A stretch of DNA of 48,739 nt. Source: a virus. This document shows positions 44,515 through 48,739 of the stretch, piece by piece (the first letter of the stretch is position 1; every line of letters begins with the position of its first letter). The stretch is from positions 1 through 48,739 of IMG/VR virus record IMGVR_UViG_3300025099_004370; one strand, 5' to 3'. The notes below the pieces were generated by a model, which saw only the letters and a program-made list of their open reading frames with translations, made no database searches and was not told the origin of the DNA. A program made the position numbers and the translations under genes.

Positions 44515-44754
44515 ATGATTACAGAGCAATTAAAACAAAAATTAGGTAATTTTTTAGGTAAAAATACGGATAACATTGTAGACAATGGTCAAACTTCAGA
44601 AGGACAACAAGTATGTGATTTAGATACTGGAATTTGTTATACTATTAAAAGTAGAGACGGATTAATAGAAAGAGTTGAAAATAGTATTAGAGTAAATAGA
44701 AAAGTACAAGTGGAGTCACCTTCAGGACAATTAAAACAATTATTAAATGGCTAA
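44515..44754 (+). CDS. Unknown small protein
   Basis: A 79-residue protein: N-terminal helix (EQLKQKLGNFLGKN), then CDLDTGICYTIKSRDGLIERVE, which has two Cys six residues apart and may form a beta hairpin. No family recognised. It overlaps the next gene by eight bases and shares its late-type promoter. Confidence 0.65.
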   Translation: MITEQLKQKLGNFLGKNTDNIVDNGQTSEGQQVCDLDTGICYTIKSRDGLIERVENSIRVNRKVQVESPSGQLKQLLNG

Positions 44755-45487
44755 GGAGTTAGAAAAAAAATTATTAGAAGAACTATCTAGATTTAAACAA
44801 ATCAAACACAACACTGAAAATTTGGACGAACAAATGATTGGTGGGGTTGGTAGTGGTGGTTTAGGTATGGGTAGTCATGTCGAGAGATTAGCTAAAAGAG
44901 TTGGTATGGAAATGGCAGAACAAGAAGTACCTGATGCAGAAGAGATACCATTAGACCCGGAAGGTGAAAGTGATGACTTGGAAGCTGAGTTGGATACTGA
45001 TATGGAAGGTGATGACTTAGATGTAGACATTGATAGTGAAGATACTGAAGATGTTATGACTGACACCACAACAGATACAACAGAAGTTGATGTTACTTCG
45101 TTAGTTGACAAACAAGATGAAGTTAGTGATGAGTTAGAAGGACAAAAAGACATCTTAGAAAAAAACACCCAGAGTTTAGACGATTTAATGAACAAACTTT
45201 CAGATTTAGAAACTCACCTAAGTTCGATGGATAACATGGTGGCAAAAATTAGTAACCTAGAAGATAAATTAGAAAAATACAGACCTAGGACCCAACAAGA
45301 AAAGATTGAACTAAGGAAACATGATAGTGGACCTTACCATAAAACACTAAGTGATTTTTTTACCGATAAAGAAGATGTGTTTGATAAAACAGGTAAAAAA
45401 CAATATATTTTAACAAAAGACGACCTAGAAAACTACAGTGAAGCAGACATTAAAAAAAGCTTTAACGAAAAAGAGGAAGGACAGTAA
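44747..45487 (+). CDS. Acidic coiled-coil protein
   Basis: A 246-residue protein. Residues 1-20 are a charged helix, 25-45 a Gly-rich turn (IGGVGSGGLGMGSHVE), 55-110 an almost wholly acidic stretch (DTDMEGDDLDVDIDSEDTED), and 115-180 a coiled coil (LEKNTQSLDDLMNKLSDLET, NLEDKLEKY). The C-terminus is mixed charged. Such a shape suits a scaffold/core or an adaptor, but no family is recognised. It is the last gene before the replication block. Confidence 0.65.
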   Translation: MAKELEKKLLEELSRFKQIKHNTENLDEQMIGGVGSGGLGMGSHVERLAKRVGMEMAEQEVPDAEEIPLDPEGESDDLEAELDTDMEGDDLDVDIDSEDTEDVMTDTTTDTTEVDVTSLVDKQDEVSDELEGQKDILEKNTQSLDDLMNKLSDLETHLSSMDNMVAKISNLEDKLEKYRPRTQQEKIELRKHDSGPYHKTLSDFFTDKEDVFDKTGKKQYILTKDDLENYSEADIKKSFNEKEEGQ

Positions 45488-45504
45488 AATTACCCACCAA
45501 TACA

Positions 45505-45550
45505 TTTGACATACTAATATTATATTCCTATCTTTAGACATATATTTATC
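45505..45550 (+). promoter_or_regulatory. Tandem host-type and late-type promoters before SSB
   Basis: TTTG (45505-45508), 20-base spacer, TATCTTTA (45529-45536), one mismatch to TAnnTTTG, followed by TATTTATC (45543-45550), one mismatch to the late box. Early and late expression of the recombination block would make sense for a phage that replicates by recombination late in infection. Confidence 0.5.
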
Positions 45551-45578
45551 AATTAATAATGTTTAAAAAATAAAATTT

Positions 45579-46445
45579 ATGAGTAATAGTCTAGACGCAG
45601 TTTTAGCTCAATACGAGAAAAACAAACAAAGTGGTGGTTCCACAAAACCACAAATGACATCAGAAGAAAGAATGAAACAATATCTTTCTATTATGTTACC
45701 AAAAGGAACAAAACAAGGAGAAAAAAGAATCAGAATAGTACCTACTACAGATGGTTCATCACCATTTAAAGAAGTATTTTTCCACAATGTACAAGTACAG
45801 GGAAGGTGGCAAAAACTTTATGACCCAGGAAAAGATGAAACTGGAAAACCATCCGGTGAAAGAAGTCCATTAAATGAAGTTGAAGAAGCTTTAAGGTTAG
45901 CTGGTGACGCACAATCAAAAGAATTAGCACGTTCTTATCGTTCACAAAAATTCTACATTGTAAAAGTTGTGGATAGAGATAATGAAGAAGACGGTGTTAA
46001 GTTTTGGAGATTCAAACATAATTGGAAAGGTGACGGACCAATTGACAAAATCATCCCAATCTGGAGAAATAAAGGTGATGTAACAGATATTAATGAAGGA
46101 AGAGACCTTATCTTAATTCTACAGGCAGTACCATTACCAGGTGGTAGAGGTGAATATACAACAGTATCTTCTGTTATGTACGAAGACCCTGGAAAATTAT
46201 CAGAAGATGCTGATAAAGTAAAAGAATGGTCAGGAGATGAAAGAACATGGAAAGATGTTTATTCACAAAAACCAGTGGAATACTTAGAAGCGATTTCAAA
46301 AGGACTAGACCCAGTTTGGGACTCAGAACTAAAGAAATATGTTTATGATGACCCTAACGCGGTACAAAATACAACCCAAACAACAACTTTAGGTAGTAGT
46401 GACCCACAAGCAAACGACCCACAAGACGAAGATTTACCATTTTAA
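45579..46445 (+). CDS. Single-stranded DNA-binding protein (gp32-like)
   Basis: A 288-residue protein. Its length matches T4 gp32 (301), the N-terminal part is basic (EERMKQYLSIMLPKGTKQGE), the centre is an OB-like beta region (KRIRIVPTTDG, FYIVKVVDRDNEEDGVKFWRFK, LILILQAVPLPGG), and the C-terminus is a flexible acidic tail ending DPQDEDLPF. That tip is very like the DDDIPF end of bacterial SSB, which recruits partner proteins. No Cys is present, so the gp32 zinc site is absent. It precedes the recombinase by nine bases. Coats ssDNA for polymerase and recombinase. Confidence 0.85.
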   Translation: MSNSLDAVLAQYEKNKQSGGSTKPQMTSEERMKQYLSIMLPKGTKQGEKRIRIVPTTDGSSPFKEVFFHNVQVQGRWQKLYDPGKDETGKPSGERSPLNEVEEALRLAGDAQSKELARSYRSQKFYIVKVVDRDNEEDGVKFWRFKHNWKGDGPIDKIIPIWRNKGDVTDINEGRDLILILQAVPLPGGRGEYTTVSSVMYEDPGKLSEDADKVKEWSGDERTWKDVYSQKPVEYLEAISKGLDPVWDSELKKYVYDDPNAVQNTTQTTTLGSSDPQANDPQDEDLPF

Positions 46446-46454
46446 TTAGGAGAT

Positions 46455-47459
46455 ATGGCATTGAAAAAAAGAACATTTTCCGATTTAAAAAACAAGTTCT
46501 CAAAGAAAGCTAACTTTAAACCAGAAAGATTTTTTGATTTAGGGAAAGCTTTCCTTGATGCTACAGGTTTACCAGGGCCAGCCATGGGACATTTACAAAT
46601 GTTTTTAGGACATTCGGATACTGGTAAGACAACCGCTTTAATAAAAGCTGCTGTAGATGCACAAAAAAAGGGAATTCTTCCTGTTTTAATTATTACAGAA
46701 CAAAAATGGGGGTTTGAACACGCAAAACTTTTAGGTTTTGATTGTGAAGAAGTTGTAGATAAAACTACTGGAGAAATAGATTGGGATGGATTTTTTCTAT
46801 TTAATAATGACTTTCAGTATATAGAAGAAATTACGGACTACATTAATACATTACTTGATGCACAAGATAAAGGTGAATTAGAATATGATTTGTTATTTTT
46901 GTGGGATTCTGTTGGTTCAGTGCCCTGTAAGATGACCTTTGATGGTAAGGGTGGTAAAATGCATAACGCTGCCACACTAGCTGATAAAATAGGTATGGGA
47001 CTAAACCAAAGAATAGGTAAATCTAGAAGACAAGACTCCAAATACACCAATACACTTGTGGTAGTCAACCAACCATGGGTAGAATTACCAGACAACCCAT
47101 TTGGTCAACCAAAAATTAAAGCAAAAGGAGGGGAATCATTATGGTTAAACTCTACTTTGGTATTTAGATTTGGAAATCAAAAAAATGGTGGAACAACAAA
47201 TATTACCGCAGTTAAAGAAAAAAGAAAAGTAAAATTTGCTACTAGAACAAAAATAACCATTATGAAGAATCATGTTAATGGTTTAGGTTATGAGGATGGT
47301 AAAATACTAATAACCCCTCATGGCTTTATTGCTGGGAGAGAAGCCAGTGAAGAAAAAAAATCAATAGAAAAGTATAAACAAGAAAACGCTACCTTTTGGT
47401 CTGAACAATTAGGTATTGGTGGTGATTTCGACTTAAAAATAGAAAAAGAAAATGACTAA
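46455..47459 (+). CDS. RecA/UvsX-like recombinase
   Basis: A 334-residue ATPase. Walker A is GHSDTGKTT (52-60), Walker B lies in LLFLWDSVGSVP near residue 150, and the later TLVVVNQPWVELPDN and GGESLWLNSTLVFRF segments match the L1/L2 loop region and core strands of RecA-type proteins. No N-terminal RecA extension is obvious. Forms filaments on ssDNA for strand exchange and recombination-dependent replication with the adjacent SSB. The stop overlaps the next ATG (47452-47459). Confidence 0.88.
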   Translation: MALKKRTFSDLKNKFSKKANFKPERFFDLGKAFLDATGLPGPAMGHLQMFLGHSDTGKTTALIKAAVDAQKKGILPVLIITEQKWGFEHAKLLGFDCEEVVDKTTGEIDWDGFFLFNNDFQYIEEITDYINTLLDAQDKGELEYDLLFLWDSVGSVPCKMTFDGKGGKMHNAATLADKIGMGLNQRIGKSRRQDSKYTNTLVVVNQPWVELPDNPFGQPKIKAKGGESLWLNSTLVFRFGNQKNGGTTNITAVKEKRKVKFATRTKITIMKNHVNGLGYEDGKILITPHGFIAGREASEEKKSIEKYKQENATFWSEQLGIGGDFDLKIEKEND

Positions 47460-47886
47460 ATTAAAAACAGGAGATAAAGTAAAGGTACACTACATCGGTA
47501 CATTAAAAGATGGTTCACAATTTGATAACTCAAGAGACCGTGGAGAAGGTTTAGAATTTGCCATTGATGATGGTAACTTACTAAAAGGATTTAATGATGC
47601 GGTTAAAGATTTAGGGGTTGGGGAAAAAGCTACAATCAACATCAAAGCACCAGAAGCTTATGGTGAGTATGTAACAGAAGCTGTGATAACAGTTAAAAAA
47701 GAAGAATTTCCACCAGAGATGCAATTTGAAATGAATGGGTTTGTTCAAGGACAAGACAACCAAGGTAGACCTGTACAAGGACAAATTGTTAAGATTGAGG
47801 AGGAAGCAATCAATTTAGACTTAAACCACCCTTTAGCTGGAGAAGATTTAAATTTTGAAATTGAATTGTTAGAAGTAGTACAGTAA
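47452..47886 (+). CDS. SlyD-like FKBP peptidyl-prolyl isomerase
   Basis: A 144-residue protein. VKVHYIGTLKDGSQFDNSRDRGEGLEF and LLKGFNDAVKDLGVGEKA are the FKBP core, DLNHPLAGEDLNFEIELLEV the C-terminal strand as in SlyD, and FPPEMQFEMNGFVQGQDNQGRP the inserted flap chaperone domain. The His-rich nickel tail of bacterial SlyD is absent. It overlaps the recombinase gene by eight bases, so is coupled to it; it may help fold phage proteins. T7 and T4 do not carry one; phage FKBPs are rare. Confidence 0.93.
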   Translation: MTKLKTGDKVKVHYIGTLKDGSQFDNSRDRGEGLEFAIDDGNLLKGFNDAVKDLGVGEKATINIKAPEAYGEYVTEAVITVKKEEFPPEMQFEMNGFVQGQDNQGRPVQGQIVKIEEEAINLDLNHPLAGEDLNFEIELLEVVQ

Positions 47887-47914
47887 AAATTGTTTAACCC
47901 TTTAAATTAATAAT

Positions 47915-48739
47915 GTGACCCGTACTTTGTTAGTGGATGGAAATTCCTTATTAAACACAGGCTTTCATGGTATCAAAAATTTATATAATGGTGATGAACA
48001 TATAGGTGGTTTATATCATTTTTTAAACACCCTGAGAAAACATATAGACGCATATTTTATAAGTAAAATAGTTGTTTTTTGGGATGGAAAAGATAATATT
48101 AAACCACGTATAGAATTTTATCCAGAATATAAACTTAATAGAAGATTGAAAACTAAATCTACAGATGAACTCGATTCATATAGTAGACAGAAAATCCGTA
48201 CACAAGAATATTTAGAAGAACTATACGTTAGACATGCTACTTTTGATAATTGTGAAGCTGATGACTGTATAGCTTATTACTGTAACCAATCCCCAGACGA
48301 AGAAATTATAATACTTACTTCCGATAGGGACTTACTACAGTTAATAGGTACTAAGGTATCTACACATATAATTTCATTAAATAAACTTTTTAAGTCTGGT
48401 GAAAAAGTACCATTAAATGGTGTGTATATACCACACACTAATGTAAGACTTGCAAAAACTATATGTGGTGACTCCTCCGACAATATCTATGGTATAAAAA
48501 TGGTAGGGATTAAATCACTAATTAAAATATACCCACCAATACTGGAAGAAGAAGTTACCCTTAAAGAACTAATTACCAGTATCACAGAAAAAGATAAAAA
48601 AACCAAAAAAGAGGAAAACATCCTCAAAGGAGTTAGTCAAAAAACAAATCAAACAATAAATAATGAAAATTTATTACACACAAATTACAAAATAGTTGGT
48701 GTGGGAAAACAATTCTTAACACCTCAAGCAATTAAAGGT
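47915..48739 (+). CDS. 5'-3' exonuclease/flap nuclease, 3' end cut by window
   Basis: 275 codons visible, open to the window end; starts at a GTG (47915), with an in-frame stop 10 bases upstream. TLLVDGNSLL (Asp8), EADDCIAYY (114-117), ILTSDRDLLQL (about 133-141) and GDSSDNIYGIKMVG (185 on, helix-hairpin-helix) are the metal-site and DNA-binding motifs of Pol I N-domain/T4 RNase H/FEN nucleases. Removes RNA primers and 5' flaps. It follows FKBP by 28 bases in the recombination block. Confidence 0.88.
   Translation, partial: MTRTLLVDGNSLLNTGFHGIKNLYNGDEHIGGLYHFLNTLRKHIDAYFISKIVVFWDGKDNIKPRIEFYPEYKLNRRLKTKSTDELDSYSRQKIRTQEYLEELYVRHATFDNCEADDCIAYYCNQSPDEEIIILTSDRDLLQLIGTKVSTHIISLNKLFKSGEKVPLNGVYIPHTNVRLAKTICGDSSDNIYGIKMVGIKSLIKIYPPILEEEVTLKELITSITEKDKKTKKEENILKGVSQKTNQTINNENLLHTNYKIVGVGKQFLTPQAIKG

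Noticed and set aside
1-48739. Stop-codon reassignment in a Bacteroidota phage
   Set aside because: All main genes end cleanly at TAA, TAG or TGA and none needs read-through, so the standard code is used.
1-48739. tRNA genes, CRISPR arrays, insertion sequences, integrase or attachment sites
   Set aside because: None seen on reading; intergenic gaps are mostly under 170 bases and the only longer one holds the RHH gene and its repeats.

Overview
The window looks like part of a large lytic phage genome with a contractile tail (T4-like organisation). It carries a tail sheath, a tail tube, a neck and tail-terminator group, a tape-measure candidate, a gp53-like wedge protein, a very large hub/lysin and T4-style replication and recombination genes. 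No integrase, tRNA, rRNA, CRISPR array or insertion sequence was seen. The likely host is a member of the Bacteroidota, probably a flavobacterium. DNA is very AT-rich, and several phage genes have promoters of the form TTTG-N19/20-TATnTTTG, the vegetative promoter type known from Bacteroides and Flavobacterium. All function calls come from motif reading; no database search was possible.

Layout. 1-10788 (minus) is one long run of genes read leftward. It starts with five small or acidic unknowns (one WYL-like), then a GT-B glycosyltransferase, a 60-residue CDGSH iron-sulfur protein, a small DUF4494-like protein, dUTPase, and a glycan cassette: a two-domain glycosyltransferase, three further glycosyltransferases, a methyltransferase-like protein and a DegT-type sugar aminotransferase ending at base 1. 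10840-16601 (plus) has a cysteine-rich LamG-like virion protein, a small unknown and family B DNA polymerase. 16578-21220 (minus) has an S74-chaperone fibre protein, a gp13-like neck protein, a tagged unknown and a SNF2 helicase. 21286-22871 (plus) has neck and tail-terminator candidates. 22872-23201, the only stretch over 300 bases without a long gene, holds a 56-residue ribbon-helix-helix gene (minus) and its operator-like repeats. 23202-27911 (plus) has the 1158-residue sheath and two small tagged proteins. 27959-28837 (minus) has a membrane protein and a lipoprotein. 28894-44435 (plus) has a HAD phosphatase, tail tube, a tail chaperone pair with a probable +1 frameshift, tape measure, baseplate proteins and a 2105-residue hub with an M23 peptidase. 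44515-48739 (plus) has two small proteins, a gp32-like SSB, a UvsX/RecA recombinase, a SlyD-like FKBP and a 5'-3' exonuclease cut by the window end.

Regulation. Two promoter classes separate the genes. Host-type promoters precede the helicase, polymerase, SSB, lipoprotein and aminotransferase genes, and a weaker copy precedes the GT-B gene. A different octamer, TATTTATA, precedes nearly all structural transcription units on both strands and probably marks phage-modified late transcription. In several cases of both classes the promoter box ends only 4-5 bases before ATG, so the mRNAs would be leaderless or almost so.

Most unusual points. A short amphipathic helix ending in a T4-like (L/I)-x-E site recurs in at least five unrelated proteins and may be a capsid-targeting or prohead-protease tag. 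The other standouts are the dual promoter code with leaderless starts, the probable +1 frameshift, the RHH regulator inside the tail cluster, the CDGSH protein and the glycan cassette.
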